From: Citrobacter amalonaticus
GTDB lineage: Bacteria; Pseudomonadota; Gammaproteobacteria; Enterobacterales; Enterobacteriaceae
Length of the DNA stretch: 64,000 nt
Assembly (NCBI GenBank): GCA_028994555.1
Contig: JARDVN010000001.1
Coordinates: 3,038,001-3,102,000 of the forward strand
Direction: 5' to 3'
The translations under genes and the position numbers were made by a program. Shown here piece by piece: positions 21,400 through 34,255 of this stretch; the first letter of the stretch is position 1; every line of letters starts with the position of its first letter. The notes below the pieces were generated by a model that was not told the origin of the DNA, ran no database searches, and was given only the letters and a program-made list of their open reading frames with translations.

Positions 21400-21538
21400 C
21401 GTATTGATGAGAGCCATTTTAAACTATGCTCTTCGTCTTTCAGGTGTGCCGCTTTGGCGTCTCCTGAGCGAAAATAAGTCTGTAAACCGCAATGTGTGCG
21501 AATTATTAGCAAAAGGCAACCGCAGGCTGCCTTTTTCT

Positions 21539-21540
<2 letters not shown>
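21400..21540 (+). ncRNA. sraB: Candidate SraB sRNA region between yceF and yceD
   Basis: E. coli encodes the sRNA SraB between yceF and yceD on the + strand. Here the same interval ends in a terminator-like hairpin (AAAGGCA near 21511 pairing with TGCCTTT, followed by a T-rich stretch to 21540) just ahead of the yceD promoter. The 5' end is only approximate. The call rests on conserved position plus the hairpin. Confidence 0.4.
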
Positions 21541-22098
<558 letters not shown>

Positions 22099-22102
22099 TT
22101 GA

Positions 22103-22287
<185 letters not shown>

Positions 22288-22288
<1 letters not shown>

Positions 22289-22342
22289 TCACGCTTTTGC
22301 GTGATGAAGCTTAGTGAGGAACTTCCCCGTTACGACGGGGAA
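22288..22342 (+). other. Tandem hairpins between rpmF and plsX
   Basis: ATCACGC-TTTT-GCGTGAT (22288-22305) overlaps the rpmF stop. TTCCCCGT-TACG-ACGGGGAA (22323-22342) has a UNCG-type tetraloop. Both stems are perfect. The second lacks a T-run, so it is more likely an mRNA stability or processing element than a terminator. Confidence 0.7.
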
Positions 22343-22368
22343 ATACCAAACCAGGCGGCGAAACGACT

Positions 22369-23446
22369 TTGACACGTCTAACCCTGGCGTTAGATGTCAT
22401 GGGGGGGAGATTTTGGCCCTTCCGTGACAGTGCCTGCAGCACTGCAGGCACTGAATTCTAATTCACAACTCACACTTCTTTTAGTCGGGGATCCCGATAC
22501 AATCACGCCATTACTTGCTAAAGCTGACTTTGAACAACGTTCGCGTCTGCAGATAATCCCTGCACAGTCAGTTATCGCCAGTGATGCCCGGCCTTCGCAG
22601 GCAATCCGCGCCAGTCGCGGTAGCTCAATGCGTGTGGCGCTGGAACTTGTGAAAGAAGGGCGAGCACAAGCTTGTGTCAGCGCCGGAAATACCGGGGCGC
22701 TCATGGGGCTTGCAAAATTATTGCTCAAACCGCTGGACGGTATTGAGCGTCCTGCGTTGGTGACGGTTTTGCCTCACCAGCAGAAGGGAAAGACGGTGGT
22801 CCTCGATTTGGGGGCAAATGTCGATTGCGACAGCAACATGCTGGTGCAATTTGCCATTATGGGCTCGGTGCTTGCGGAAGAAGTGGTCGGAATTAACAAC
22901 CCACGCGTGGCCTTGCTCAACATCGGCGAAGAAGAAACCAAAGGACTCGACAGCATTCGGGATGCCTCTGTGGTGCTAAAAACAATCCCTTCCATCAATT
23001 ACATCGGCTATCTTGAAGCCAATGAGTTATTGACGGGGAAAACGGATGTTCTGGTCTGTGACGGTTTTACCGGCAATGTCACATTAAAGACGATGGAAGG
23101 CGTTGTCAGAATGTTCCTTTCACTGCTGAAATCTCAGGGTGAGGGTAAAAAACGGTCGTGGTGGCTGCTGATATTAAAGCGTTGGCTACAAAAGCGCCTG
23201 GCAAGGCGATTCAGTCACCTCAACCCCGACCAGTATAATGGCGCCTGTCTGTTAGGATTGCGCGGCACGGTGATAAAAAGTCATGGTGCGGCCAATCAGC
23301 GAGCGTTTACCGTCGCGATAGAACAGGCAGTGCAGGCGGTGCAGCGACAAGTTCCTCAGCGAATTGCCGCTCGCCTGGAATCTGTATACCCAGCTGGATT
23401 TACAATGCTGGACGCTGGCAATGGCGACACATCCCAGCCACACTGA
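22369..23446 (+). CDS. plsX: PlsX, phosphate acyltransferase (+1 homopolymer frameshift)
   Basis: Converts acyl-ACP to acyl-phosphate for phospholipid synthesis. It starts TTG at 22369 ([16 protein letters not shown]). G7 at 22401-22407 should be G6: without correction the first ten codons are cut off from the body. With it the protein is 358 residues (356 in E. coli). Conserved D-V-M-G-G-D near the N-terminus and C-D-G-F-T-G-N in the second half mark the family. A G5 run at about 22810 is intact and in frame. It is followed by fabH. Confidence 0.95.
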
Positions 23447-23524
23447 TTACGGTGTGGTGTGAGAGCCCCAGCCTCTTAGCCGTTGTGATGCGCGGTATAT
23501 AACTAAAAAAGTGACTGAGCGTAC

Positions 23525-24478
23525 ATGTATACAAAGATTATTGGTACTGGCAGCTATCTGCCTGAACAGGTGCGGACTAACGCCGATCTGGAAAAAATGG
23601 TCGAGACGTCTGACGAGTGGATTGTCACCCGTACAGGTATCCGTGAACGCCACATTGCTGCGCCGAATGAAACCGTCTCAACGATGGGGTTTACGGCGGC
23701 TCAACGTGCGCTTGAAATGGCGGGCATTGATAAAGAACAGATTGGCTTGATTGTGGTAGCGACCACCTCAGCGACACATGCGTTCCCCAGCGCAGCATGC
23801 CAGATTCAGAGCATGCTGGGCATCAAAGGTTGCCCGGCGTTCGACGTCGCTGCAGCCTGCGCCGGCTTTACTTATGCGTTAAGCGTCGCCGACATGTACG
23901 TTAAATCCGGCGCGGTCAAATATGCGCTGGTTATTGGTTCCGATGTTCTGGCCCGAACCTGCGATCCAACCGATCGCGGCACCATCATTATTTTTGGCGA
24001 TGGTGCCGGTGCCGTGGTGCTGAGCGCCTCCGACAAGCCGGGCATTATCTCTACCCACCTGCATGCTGATGGTCGTTATGGCGAACTGCTGACGCTGCCA
24101 AATGCCGATCGCGTGAATCCGGAAAATTCGATTCATTTGACGATGGCCGGCAACGAAGTGTTCAAAGTGGCGGTAACTGAGCTGGCGCACATTGTTGACG
24201 AGACGCTGGAGGCCAATAATCTTGACCGTTCAGAACTCGATTGGCTGGTTCCGCACCAGGCTAACCTGCGTATTATCAGCGCGACGGCCAAAAAACTGGG
24301 CATGTCGATGGACAATGTGGTGGTAACTCTGGACAGACACGGCAATACCTCTGCGGCCTCCGTCCCTTGTGCGCTGGATGAAGCCGTGCGTGACGGACGT
24401 ATCAAAGAAGGTCAGTTGGTGTTGCTTGAGGCCTTTGGCGGTGGATTCACCTGGGGCTCCGCGCTGGTTCGTTTCTAG
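23525..24478 (+). CDS. fabH: FabH, beta-ketoacyl-ACP synthase III
   Basis: Condenses acetyl-CoA with malonyl-ACP to start fatty acid chains. The product is 317 residues, as in E. coli. The catalytic triad is visible: Cys in A-A-A-C-A-G-F (near 112), His in W-L-V-P-H-Q-A-N (near 244) and Asn in G-N-T-S-A-A-S (near 274). It lies between plsX and fabD in the conserved cluster. The start at [15 protein letters not shown] matches E. coli. The frame is intact. Confidence 0.97.
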   Translation: MYTKIIGTGSYLPEQVRTNADLEKMVETSDEWIVTRTGIRERHIAAPNETVSTMGFTAAQRALEMAGIDKEQIGLIVVATTSATHAFPSAACQIQSMLGIKGCPAFDVAAACAGFTYALSVADMYVKSGAVKYALVIGSDVLARTCDPTDRGTIIIFGDGAGAVVLSASDKPGIISTHLHADGRYGELLTLPNADRVNPENSIHLTMAGNEVFKVAVTELAHIVDETLEANNLDRSELDWLVPHQANLRIISATAKKLGMSMDNVVVTLDRHGNTSAASVPCALDEAVRDGRIKEGQLVLLEAFGGGFTWGSALVRF

Positions 24479-24493
24479 TATAAGGATTTAAAC

Positions 24494-25423
24494 ATGACGC
24501 AATTCGCATTTGTGTTCCCTGGACAGGGTTCCCAGACTGTTGGGATGTTAGCCGATATGGCGGCTGAGTATCCACTCGTTGAAGAGACGTTTGCCGAAGC
24601 TTCTGCGGCGCTGGGCTATGACCTGTGGGCGCTGACCCAGCAAGGGCCGGCTGAAGAACTGAACAAGACCTGGCAGACGCAGCCTGCATTGTTAGCTGCG
24701 TCCGTTGCGCTGTATCGCGTCTGGCAACAGCAGGGCGGTAAAGCGCCAGTGCTGATGGCGGGCCATAGCCTGGGTGAATACTCTGCGCTGGTTTGCGCCG
24801 GCGTCATTAATTTTGCTGATGCGGTGCGTCTGGTTGAACTGCGTGGTAAATTCATGCAGGAAGCCGTGCCTGAAGGTACAGGCGGCATGTCTGCTATCAT
24901 TGGTCTCGATGATGCGTCGATTGCGAAAGCCTGTGAAGAAGCGGCAGAAGGTCAGGTCGTTTCACCGGTGAACTACAACTCTCCGGGGCAGGTTGTTATC
25001 GCCGGGCATAAAGAAGCCGTCGAACGTGCCGGTGCAGCCTGTAAAGCAGCCGGCGCGAAACGTGCGCTGCCGTTACCCGTGAGCGTACCGTCTCATTGCG
25101 CGCTGATGAAACCGGCTGCCGAAAAACTGGCAGTGGAATTGGCTAAAATTACCTTTAACGCGCCATCTGTACCGGTTATCAACAATGTGGATGTGAAGTG
25201 CGAAACTGACGCAAATGCCATTCGCGATGCGCTGGTGCGTCAGTTGTACAGTCCGGTGCAGTGGACAAAGAGCGTCGAATTAATGGCCTCCCAGGGTGTT
25301 GAACACCTGTATGAAGTGGGACCGGGTAAAGTGCTTACGGGCCTGACGAAACGTATTGTTGATACCCTGACTGCCTCGGCTCTGAATGAACCGGCGGCGA
25401 TGTCGGCAGCACTTGCGCAATAA
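24494..25423 (+). CDS. fabD: FabD, malonyl-CoA:ACP transacylase
   Basis: Transfers malonyl from CoA to AcpP. The product is 309 residues, as in E. coli. The N-terminal F-V-F-P-G-Q-G-S-Q motif and the active-site G-H-S-L-G-E-Y-S (Ser near 92) are intact, with the catalytic His in V-P-S-H-C-A. It follows fabH by 15 nt and precedes fabG by 12 nt with an AGAGGA site. Confidence 0.97.
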   Translation: MTQFAFVFPGQGSQTVGMLADMAAEYPLVEETFAEASAALGYDLWALTQQGPAEELNKTWQTQPALLAASVALYRVWQQQGGKAPVLMAGHSLGEYSALVCAGVINFADAVRLVELRGKFMQEAVPEGTGGMSAIIGLDDASIAKACEEAAEGQVVSPVNYNSPGQVVIAGHKEAVERAGAACKAAGAKRALPLPVSVPSHCALMKPAAEKLAVELAKITFNAPSVPVINNVDVKCETDANAIRDALVRQLYSPVQWTKSVELMASQGVEHLYEVGPGKVLTGLTKRIVDTLTASALNEPAAMSAALAQ

Positions 25424-25435
25424 AAGAGGAACACC

Positions 25436-26170
25436 ATGAGTTTTGAAGGAAAAATCGCGCTGGTTACCGGTGCAAGTCGTGGCATTGGCCGCGCAATTGC
25501 AGAGACGCTCGTTGCCCGTGGCGCGACCGTTATCGGTACGGCGACCAGCGAAAGCGGCGCTCAGGCCATTAGCGATTACTTAGGTGCAAAGGGCAAAGGT
25601 CTGATGCTGAATGTGACTGATCCAGCATCTATCGAATCTGTTCTGGAAAAAATTCGCGCAGAATTTGGTGAAGTGGATATCCTGGTCAATAATGCCGGTA
25701 TCACACGAGATAACCTGCTGATGCGAATGAAAGATGATGAGTGGAACGATATTCTCGAAACTAATCTTTCATCTGTTTTCCGCCTGTCAAAAGCGGTAAT
25801 GCGCGCTATGATGAAAAAGCGTCATGGGCGTATTATCACTGTCGGTTCTGTGGTTGGTACCATGGGAAATGCGGGTCAGACTAACTACGCTGCGGCGAAA
25901 GCGGGTCTGATCGGCTTCAGTAAATCGCTGGCACGTGAAGTTGCGTCCCGCGGTATTACGGTGAACGTTGTTGCTCCGGGCTTTATTGAAACGGACATGA
26001 CGCGTGCGCTGACTGATGAGCAGCGTGCGGGTACGTTGGCGGCAGTTCCTGCAGGTCGTCTTGGCTCTCCGAAAGAGATAGCCAGCGCGGTTGCATTTTT
26101 AGCCTCTGACGAAGCAGGTTACATCACGGGTGAGACTTTGCACGTCAACGGCGGGATGTATATGGTTTAA
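25436..26170 (+). CDS. fabG: FabG, 3-oxoacyl-ACP reductase
   Basis: The NADPH-dependent reductase of the elongation cycle; short-chain dehydrogenase family. The product is 244 residues, as in E. coli. The cofactor motif T-G-A-S-R-G-I-G, the N-N-A-G segment and the catalytic Y-A-A-A-K (Tyr/Lys near 151/155) are all present. It is the last gene before the 279-nt gap to acpP, which carries its own promoter. The frame is intact. Confidence 0.97.
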   Translation: MSFEGKIALVTGASRGIGRAIAETLVARGATVIGTATSESGAQAISDYLGAKGKGLMLNVTDPASIESVLEKIRAEFGEVDILVNNAGITRDNLLMRMKDDEWNDILETNLSSVFRLSKAVMRAMMKKRHGRIITVGSVVGTMGNAGQTNYAAAKAGLIGFSKSLAREVASRGITVNVVAPGFIETDMTRALTDEQRAGTLAAVPAGRLGSPKEIASAVAFLASDEAGYITGETLHVNGGMYMV

Positions 26171-26376
26171 CCACGAGATACGCAAAATCATCCAGATTGT
26201 ATCACGTCGGCAAGACCGAAAAGCCAGCGAGCATAGATGACTATGTGACCAGGGTTTGAGGACGCAGCCAACACTGAGACACAATTTTAAGGATGACGCG
26301 TAGAAAAATATTTGCGTTATTATAGGTCTTGGCCTCAAAATAACGTAAAATCGTGGTAAGACCTGCCGGGATTTAG
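26171..26376. other. fabG-acpP intergenic segment with repeat-like sequence
   Basis: A non-coding stretch upstream of the acpP promoter. It contains a small hairpin (CATAG-ATGA-CTATG, 26232-26245) and a block around GGACGCAGCCAACACTG...GGATGACGCGTA. That block reminds me of an intergenic sequence recurring in enterobacterial genomes. I can only compare from memory. Confidence 0.4.
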
Positions 26377-26404
26377 TTGCAAATTTTTCAACATTTTATA
26401 CACT
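26377..26404 (+). promoter_or_regulatory. acpP promoter
   Basis: TTGCAA (26377-26382), a 16-nt spacer and TACACT (26399-26404), in an AT-rich context 45 nt before the acpP ATG. AcpP is among the most abundant proteins of the cell, so a dedicated strong promoter is expected. Confidence 0.65.
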
Positions 26405-26449
26405 ACGAAAACCATCGCGAAAGCGAGTTTTGATAGGAAATTTAAGAGT

Positions 26450-28107
<1,658 letters not shown>

Positions 28108-28133
28108 TAACGGGCCATGTATAAGGAGCCACC

Positions 28134-28943
28134 ATGTTCTTGATCAATGGCCGTGAACAAGAATTTCTCCCCGCGAGCGATCGCGCCATTCAGTTTGGTG
28201 ATGGTTGTTTTACTACGGCGCGTATTGTCGATGGCACGGTTTCGCTGCTGGCGGCGCATCTGCAGCGTTTGCAGATGGCCTGCGCAACATTGCTGATTGC
28301 CTTTGATGACTGGGATGTGCTTGAGCGGGAAATGACCGTGCTGGCCGCTGGCCATTCGCGAGCAGTACTGAAGGTGATCATCAGCCGTGGCAGCGGAGGA
28401 CGAGGGTACAGCGGTGCGAGTTGTCATGACAGTACCCGTATTCTTTCTGTCTCCGCATATCCTCAGCATTACGACCACTGGCGCGAACAGGGGATCACGC
28501 TCGCCTTAAGTCCGGTTCGTCTTGGGCGTAACCCTCTGCTTGCCGGTATTAAACATCTGAATCGTCTTGAGCAGGTGCTGATTCGCTCTCATCTTGAGCA
28601 GACGGATGCCGATGAGGCGTTGGTTCTTGACAGTGAGGGTTGGCTTACGGAATGCTGTGCGGCTAATTTATTCTGGCGAAAAGACAATGTGGTCTACACG
28701 CCGCGCCTCGATCAGGCGGGAGTGAACGGTATTATGCGACAATTCTGCATCCGGAAACTGGCACAATCGTCTTTTCAGGTTGTCGAACTGAATGCACGCG
28801 AAGACGCACTGCACCACGCTGATGAAATAGTGGTCTGTAATGCGCTGATGCCGATCGTGCCTGTGCGGACTTATGGCGCGAATACATTGTCTTCACGTGC
28901 ATTATTTACGTTTCTGGCCCCACTTTGTGAGCATCCGAATTAG
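28134..28943 (+). CDS. pabC: PabC, aminodeoxychorismate lyase
   Basis: A PLP-dependent fold-type IV enzyme that releases pyruvate from aminodeoxychorismate to give p-aminobenzoate for folate. The product is 269 residues, as in E. coli, starting [16 protein letters not shown]. The PLP lysine lies in [10 protein letters not shown] (Lys 140). AAGGAGCC precedes the ATG. It precedes mltG by 2 nt in the pabC-mltG-tmk-holB-ycfH operon. The frame is intact. Confidence 0.95.
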   Translation: MFLINGREQEFLPASDRAIQFGDGCFTTARIVDGTVSLLAAHLQRLQMACATLLIAFDDWDVLEREMTVLAAGHSRAVLKVIISRGSGGRGYSGASCHDSTRILSVSAYPQHYDHWREQGITLALSPVRLGRNPLLAGIKHLNRLEQVLIRSHLEQTDADEALVLDSEGWLTECCAANLFWRKDNVVYTPRLDQAGVNGIMRQFCIRKLAQSSFQVVELNAREDALHHADEIVVCNALMPIVPVRTYGANTLSSRALFTFLAPLCEHPN

Positions 28944-28945
28944 TC

Positions 28946-29968
28946 ATGAAAAAATTGTTTCGCGTTGTCCTTTTACTGGCTGTTGTAATGGGAATTGCCG
29001 CTGGTGCGGGAATGTGGAAGGTTCGTCATCTGGCCGACAGTAAACTCCTGATTAAAGAAGAAACTATTTTTACCCTCAAACCGGGAACCGGTCGTCTGGC
29101 GCTGGGCGAGCAACTTTATGCAGACCGGGTTATTAACCGCCCTCGCGTGTTTCAATGGTTGCTCCGTGTCGAGCCGGATCTTTCCCACTTCAAGGCGGGA
29201 ACGTATCGCTTAACACCGGACATGAGCGTGCGCGAGATGCTGCAACTGCTGGAAAGCGGTAAAGAAGCGCAGTTCCCGCTGCGGCTGGTCGAAGGTATGC
29301 GCTTAAGCGACTATCTCAAACAGCTGCGCGACGCGCCGTATATCAAACATACCCTGAGCGACGACAGCTACGAAACCGTCGCAAAAGCGCTGGGTCTTGA
29401 GAGTACTGATGGGCTGGAGGGCTGGTTCTGGCCCGATACCTGGATGTACACCGCCAATACCACGGATGTTGCCTTACTTAAGCGCGCACATCAGAAGATG
29501 GTAAAGGCGGTAGATCGCGTCTGGGAAGGGCGTGCGGAAGGGCTGCCGTACAAGGATCAAAACCAACTGGTGACGATGGCCTCGATTATTGAGAAAGAGA
29601 CGGCCATTGCCAGCGAGCGCGATCAGGTCGCCTCCGTCTTTATCAACCGCCTGCGTATCGGAATGCGTCTACAGACCGATCCAACGGTGATTTACGGGAT
29701 GGGGGAGCGTTATAATGGCAAGATCTCGCGTGCGGACCTGGAAACGCCAACGGCCTATAATACCTACACGATCACCGGACTCCCGCCAGGACCGATTGCG
29801 ATGCCGGGCGAAGCCTCGTTGAACGCGGCGGCGCATCCGGCCAAAACGCCGTATCTCTATTTTGTGGCCGACGGTAAAGGCGGCCATACGTTTAATACTA
29901 ATCTTGCCAGCCATAACCGGTCAGTGCAGGACTATCTGAAAGTGCTTAAGGAAAAAAATGCGCAGTAA
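28946..29968 (+). CDS. mltG: MltG (YceG), endolytic murein transglycosylase
   Basis: An inner-membrane lytic transglycosylase that cleaves nascent glycan strands and is proposed to terminate their synthesis. The product is 340 residues, as in E. coli. A single N-terminal membrane segment ([12 protein letters not shown]) is followed by a LysM-like part and the YceG catalytic domain. The catalytic Glu lies in S-I-I-E-K-E-T-A. It overlaps tmk by 11 nt. The frame is intact. Confidence 0.95.
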   Translation: MKKLFRVVLLLAVVMGIAAGAGMWKVRHLADSKLLIKEETIFTLKPGTGRLALGEQLYADRVINRPRVFQWLLRVEPDLSHFKAGTYRLTPDMSVREMLQLLESGKEAQFPLRLVEGMRLSDYLKQLRDAPYIKHTLSDDSYETVAKALGLESTDGLEGWFWPDTWMYTANTTDVALLKRAHQKMVKAVDRVWEGRAEGLPYKDQNQLVTMASIIEKETAIASERDQVASVFINRLRIGMRLQTDPTVIYGMGERYNGKISRADLETPTAYNTYTITGLPPGPIAMPGEASLNAAAHPAKTPYLYFVADGKGGHTFNTNLASHNRSVQDYLKVLKEKNAQ

Positions 29969-30600
29969 TTATATCGTCATCGAGGGGCTGGAAGGCGCCG
30001 GTAAAACGACCGCAAAGAATGTTGTGGTTGAGACGCTTGAACAACTCGGCATTCGCGACATGGTTTTTACCCGCGAGCCGGGCGGTACACAGCTGGCGGA
30101 AAAACTGCGTAGCCTGGTGCTGGACATTCGTTCAGTCGGTGACGAAACCATTACCGTAAAAGCCGAAGTGCTGATGTTCTATGCTGCGCGAGTGCAGTTA
30201 GTTGAGACGGTCATTAAGCCCGCGCTCGCAGAAGGTAAATGGGTGATTGGCGACCGTCACGATCTCTCAACGCAGGCATATCAGGGCGGTGGTCGCGGGG
30301 TCGATCAGCAGATGCTGGCGACGCTGCGTGATGCCGTGCTGGGGGGATTTCCGCCCGGATCTCACCCTTTACCTGGACGTCACGCCAGAGGTGGGCCTGA
30401 AGCGCGCCCGTGCCCGTGGTGAACTGGACCGTATCGAACAGGAATCGTTTGACTTCTTTAATCGTACGCGCGCTCGCTATCTGGAGCTTGCGGCGCAGGA
30501 CGCCAGTATCCGCACCATTGATGCGACACAGCCGCTGGAGAACGTGATGAACGCTATCCGCACGACTGTCACCGAATGGGTGAAGGAGCAGGGCGAATGA
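29958..30600 (+). CDS. tmk: Thymidylate kinase (+1 homopolymer frameshift)
   Basis: Phosphorylates dTMP to dTDP; essential. The P-loop G-L-E-G-A-G-K-T-T near the N-terminus and the D-R-H-D-L-S motif are present. G6 at 30341-30346 should be G5: the correction restores [13 protein letters not shown] and the LID region [10 protein letters not shown], giving 213 residues as in E. coli. It overlaps mltG upstream and holB by 4 nt (ATGA) downstream. Confidence 0.95.
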
Positions 30601-31601
30601 AATGGTATCCATGGTTACGACCTGACTTCGAAAAACTGGTAGCGAGCTATCAGGTGGGAAGGGGTCACCATGCGCTACTGATTCAGGCTCTACCGGGGAT
30701 GGGCGACGATGCATTGATCTATGCGTTGAGTCGCTACCTGCTTTGCCAGCAACCGGATGGACATAAAAGCTGCGGTCATTGCCGTGGTTGCCAGTTAATG
30801 CAGGCAGAAACACATCCGGACTACTATTCACTGTTCCCGGAAAAAGGGAAAAGCACGCTGGGCATTGATGCCGTGCGTGAAGTAAGTGAAAAACTGTATG
30901 AGCGTGCGCGACTGGGCGGAGCCAAAGTGGTCTGGATCCCGGATGCGGCGTTGATGACTGATGCTGCCGCCAATGCGCTGCTCAAAACGCTGGAAGAACC
31001 GCCTGCGCAAACCTGGTTCTTTCTCGCCAGCCGCGAGCCCGCACGACTACTGCCGACGCTGCGTAGCCGGTGCCGTTTACATCATCTTGCGCCACCGGCT
31101 GAAACATACGCGGTATCGTGGCTTGCGCGGGAAGTGACGGCGTCACAAGAAGCATTGCTGACCGCGCTACGTCTGAGTGCCGGTTCTCCGGGCGCGGCGC
31201 TGGCTTTGCTGGAGTCCGAAAGCTGGGCTCAGCGTGATGCGTTGTGTCAGGCGCTGGCGAGCAACATTCCCGCCGGCGACTGGTATTCATTATCGACGGT
31301 GTTGAATCATGAACAGGCGCCTGCCAGACTGCACTGGCTGGCGACGTTAATGATGGATGCGCTTAAACGTCAGCACGGGGCCACCGTGATAACCAACGCG
31401 GATGCCGGGCAACTGATCGCCACGATTGCCGATCAGCTTTCTCAGACGCGTATTCAGGCAATCCTCAATGCCATCTGCCACTGCCGTGAACAACTGCTTA
31501 ATGTGACCGGAATAAACCGTGAACTGGTATTAACCGATCTTCTTCTGCAAATCGAGCATTACCTGCAACCAGGCACTGTGTTGCCTGTTCCCCACCTGTA
31601 A
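30597..31601 (+). CDS. holB: HolB, DNA polymerase III delta-prime subunit
   Basis: The clamp-loader subunit that helps place the beta clamp on DNA. The ATG at 30597 overlaps the tmk stop and gives 334 residues, as in E. coli ([13 protein letters not shown]). The zinc-binding cysteines C-x8-C-x2-C-x2-C ([16 protein letters not shown]) and the [12 protein letters not shown] segment are clear. As usual for delta-prime, no functional Walker A is seen. The frame is intact. Confidence 0.96.
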   Translation: MKWYPWLRPDFEKLVASYQVGRGHHALLIQALPGMGDDALIYALSRYLLCQQPDGHKSCGHCRGCQLMQAETHPDYYSLFPEKGKSTLGIDAVREVSEKLYERARLGGAKVVWIPDAALMTDAAANALLKTLEEPPAQTWFFLASREPARLLPTLRSRCRLHHLAPPAETYAVSWLAREVTASQEALLTALRLSAGSPGAALALLESESWAQRDALCQALASNIPAGDWYSLSTVLNHEQAPARLHWLATLMMDALKRQHGATVITNADAGQLIATIADQLSQTRIQAILNAICHCREQLLNVTGINRELVLTDLLLQIEHYLQPGTVLPVPHL

Positions 31602-31611
31602 GAGAGACATT

Positions 31612-32409
31612 ATGTTTTTAGTCGACTCGCACTGCCATCTTGATGGTCTGGATTATCAAACGCTACATAAGGACGTGGATGACGTGCTGGCGAAAGCCGC
31701 TGCGCGTGATGTGAAATTCTGTCTGGCCGTGGCAACGACGCTGCCGGGTTACCGCGAAATGCGGAAATTGGTAGGCCAGCGCGATAACGTCGTTTTTTCC
31801 TGCGGCGTGCATCCGTTAAATCAGGATGAGCCATACGAGGTCGAGGAATTGCGTCGTCTGGCAGCCGAAGAGGGCGTCGTGGCAATGGGCGAGACGGGGC
31901 TGGACTATTTTTATACCCCAGAAACGAAAGTCCGCCAGCAGGCGTCGTTCATTCATCATATCCAGATCGGCCGTGAACTAAACAAGCCGGTGATCGTCCA
32001 CACGCGCGATGCCCGCGCCGATACGCTGGCAATTCTTCGCCATGAAAACGTGACGGATTGTGGCGGCGTACTACACTGTTTTACAGAAGACAGAGAAACG
32101 GCGGGTAAACTTCTGGATCTGGGGTTTTATATCTCCTTTTCCGGGATTGTGACCTTCCGTAATGCTGAACAATTACGTGACGCCGCGCGGTATGTGCCGC
32201 TGGACAGACTGCTGGTGGAGACGGATTCTCCATATCTCGCGCCGGTTCCGCATCGGGGTAAAGAGAACCAGCCGGCGATGGTCCGCGACGTAGCGGAGTA
32301 CATGGCCGTATTGAAAGGGGTGGCCGTTGAAGAACTGGCGCAGATCACCACCGATAATTTTGCCCGCCTGTTCCATATCAACGCTTCCCGCCTGCAGTCA
32401 GTGTCGTAG
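31612..32409 (+). CDS. ycfH: YcfH, TatD-family metal-dependent hydrolase
   Basis: A TatD-type DNase with an amidohydrolase (TIM-barrel) fold. The product is 265 residues, as in E. coli. The first metal site D-S-H-C-H-L-D, G-E-T-G-L-D, V-H-T-R-D and the final E-T-D-S-P-Y are all present. It is the last gene of the pabC operon, 10 nt after holB with an AGAGAG site. The physiological substrate is not established. The frame is intact. Confidence 0.93.
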   Translation: MFLVDSHCHLDGLDYQTLHKDVDDVLAKAAARDVKFCLAVATTLPGYREMRKLVGQRDNVVFSCGVHPLNQDEPYEVEELRRLAAEEGVVAMGETGLDYFYTPETKVRQQASFIHHIQIGRELNKPVIVHTRDARADTLAILRHENVTDCGGVLHCFTEDRETAGKLLDLGFYISFSGIVTFRNAEQLRDAARYVPLDRLLVETDSPYLAPVPHRGKENQPAMVRDVAEYMAVLKGVAVEELAQITTDNFARLFHINASRLQSVS

Positions 32410-32425
32410 TTGAGTTTTTTTAAAG

Positions 32426-32449
32426 CTCGTAATTAATAACTAAAGCGAG
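32426..32449. promoter_or_regulatory. Upstream Mlc-type operator of ptsG
   Basis: CTCGTAATTAATAACTAAAGCGAG: an inverted repeat with CTCG/CGAG ends and an AT core. It corresponds to the distal Mlc site I recall upstream of E. coli ptsG. Confidence 0.55.
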
Positions 32450-32552
32450 TAAAGTTCACCGCCACAAAGTGGGCGGTGAATGAGCGATCTGACACATTCT
32501 GATACCTTTTTTTGTCAAAATGTGCAACTTAACGCGCTGTCCAGAGTTGAAA

Positions 32553-32568
32553 CGTGATAGCCGTCAAA
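32553..32568. promoter_or_regulatory. CRP site of the ptsG promoter
   Basis: CGTGATAGCCGTCAAA resembles TGTGA-N6-TCACA. Its centre is about 40 nt before the predicted start point, the class II position known for E. coli ptsG. Confidence 0.65.
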
Positions 32569-32583
32569 CTATATTTCGCCGAT

Positions 32584-32605
32584 TTATTTTACTCTGTGTA
32601 ATAAA
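32584..32605. promoter_or_regulatory. Proximal Mlc operator and -10 box of ptsG
   Basis: TTATTTTACTCTGTGTAATAAA matches the E. coli Mlc operator that overlaps the ptsG P1 promoter. TACTCT (32590-32595) is the likely -10 box, so Mlc binding would occlude RNA polymerase. Confidence 0.75.
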
Positions 32606-32680
32606 TAAAGGGCACTTAGATGCCCTGTCCACGGCGGGGTTCTCCCCCCCTCGCCAATGCGTGTGAACGTAGAAAGCACA

Positions 32681-32703
32681 AATACTCAGGAGCACTCTCA
32701 ATT
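32681..32703 (+). promoter_or_regulatory. SgrS sRNA target site in the ptsG leader
   Basis: The segment ACTCAGGAGCACTCTCAATT just before the ATG contains the ribosome site and matches the E. coli sequence paired by SgrS, which blocks ptsG translation during glucose-phosphate stress. SgrS itself is not in the window. Confidence 0.7.
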
Positions 32704-34138
32704 ATGTTTAAGAATGCATTTGCTAACCTGCAAAAGGTCGGTAAATCGCTGATGCTGCCGGTATCCGTATTGCCTATCGCAGGTATCCTGCTGGGCGTCG
32801 GTTCCGCAAACTTCAGCTGGCTGCCAGCCGTTGTATCACACGTGATGGCAGAAGCCGGCGGTTCTGTTTTTGCAAACATGCCGCTGATTTTTGCTATCGG
32901 TGTTGCGCTTGGTTTTACCAATAACGATGGCGTTTCGGCTCTGGCTTCGGTTGTCGCCTATGGCATCATGGTGAAAACCATGTCCGTGGTTGCGCCGCTG
33001 GTGCTGCATTTACCTGCTGAAGAAATCGCAGCAAAACACCTTGCGGACACGGGTGTACTCGGGGGGGATTATCTCCGGTGCGATTGCAGCGTATATGTTT
33101 AACCGATTCTACCGAATCAAGCTGCCTGAGTATCTGGGCTTCTTTGCTGGTAAGCGTTTCGTGCCGATCATCTCTGGTCTGGCGGCGATCTTTACCGGTG
33201 TGGTCCTGTCCTTCATTTGGCCGCCAATCGGTACTGCTATCCAGACATTCTCTCAGTGGGCTGCTTATCAGAACCCGGTCGTAGCGTTTGGTATCTATGG
33301 TTTCATCGAGCGCTGCCTGGTACCGTTTGGTCTGCACCATATCTGGAACGTTCCTTTCCAGATGCAGATCGGCGAATACACCAACGCGGCAGGTCAGGTT
33401 TTCCACGGCGATATCCCTCGCTACATGGCGGGCGATCCGACGGCGGGCATGTTGTCCGGCGGCTTCCTGTTCAAAATGTACGGTCTGCCGGCGGCTGCGA
33501 TTGCTATCTGGCACTCTGCGAAACCTGAAAACCGCGCCAAAGTGGGCGGTATCATGATCTCCGCGGCGCTGACCTCGTTCCTGACCGGTATCACCGAACC
33601 GATCGAGTTCTCCTTCATGTTCGTTGCGCCGATCCTGTACGTTATCCACGCGATTCTGGCTGGCCTGGCGTTCCCAATCTGTATTCTGCTGGGTATGCGT
33701 GACGGTACATCGTTCTCACACGGTCTGATCGACTTTATCGTACTGTCCGGTAACAGCAGCAAGCTGTGGCTGTTCCCGATTGTTGGTGCGGGCTACGCGA
33801 TTGTTTACTACACCATCTTCCGCGTGCTGATTAAAGCGCTGGATCTGAAGACTCCGGGTCGTGAAGATAATACCGATGACGCGAAAGCGGGCGCGACCAG
33901 TGAAATGGCTCCTGCGCTGATTGCGGCATTTGGTGGTAAAGAAAACATCACTAACCTGGATGCGTGCATTACCCGTCTGCGTGTCAGCGTGGCTGACGTG
34001 GCGAAAGTGGATCAGGCTGGCCTGAAGAAACTGGGTGCCGCAGGTGTGGTGGTCGCAGGCTCCGGTGTTCAGGCTATCTTCGGTACGAAATCCGATAACC
34101 TGAAAACTGAGATGGATGAATACATCCGTAACAGCTAA
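32704..34138 (+). CDS. ptsG: PtsG, glucose-specific PTS permease EIICB (+1 homopolymer frameshift)
   Basis: Imports and phosphorylates glucose. The N-terminal EIIC membrane domain ([19 protein letters not shown] start) is followed by a linker and the EIIB domain, whose phosphorylated Cys is in [11 protein letters not shown]7 at 33061-33067 should be G6: the correction restores [14 protein letters not shown] and gives 477 residues, the E. coli length. A GGAGC site precedes the ATG. It is controlled by CRP, Mlc and SgrS through the upstream region. Confidence 0.96.
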
Positions 34139-34161
34139 GACCTAAGAAGTTGGGGAGAACT

Positions 34162-34188
34162 AAGGCAGCCGAATGGCTGCCTTTTTTT
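34162..34188 (+). terminator. Rho-independent terminator after ptsG
   Basis: Stem AAGGCAGCC/GGCTGCCTT (34162-34170 with 34175-34183), loop GAAT, T-run to 34188. Confidence 0.9.
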
Positions 34189-34189
34189 A

Positions 34190-34250
34190 CATCCGGTCAT
34201 GCCCGATGGCGCGATGCTGATCGGGCCTACAGCCGGAAATGATCCGGTAT
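34190..34250. repeat. REP-type element
   Basis: Inverted GC-rich units (around CATCCGGTCATGCCCGATGG and CGGGCCTACAGCCGG) between the convergent ptsG and fhuE genes. Confidence 0.65.
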
Positions 34251-34255
34251 TGACA

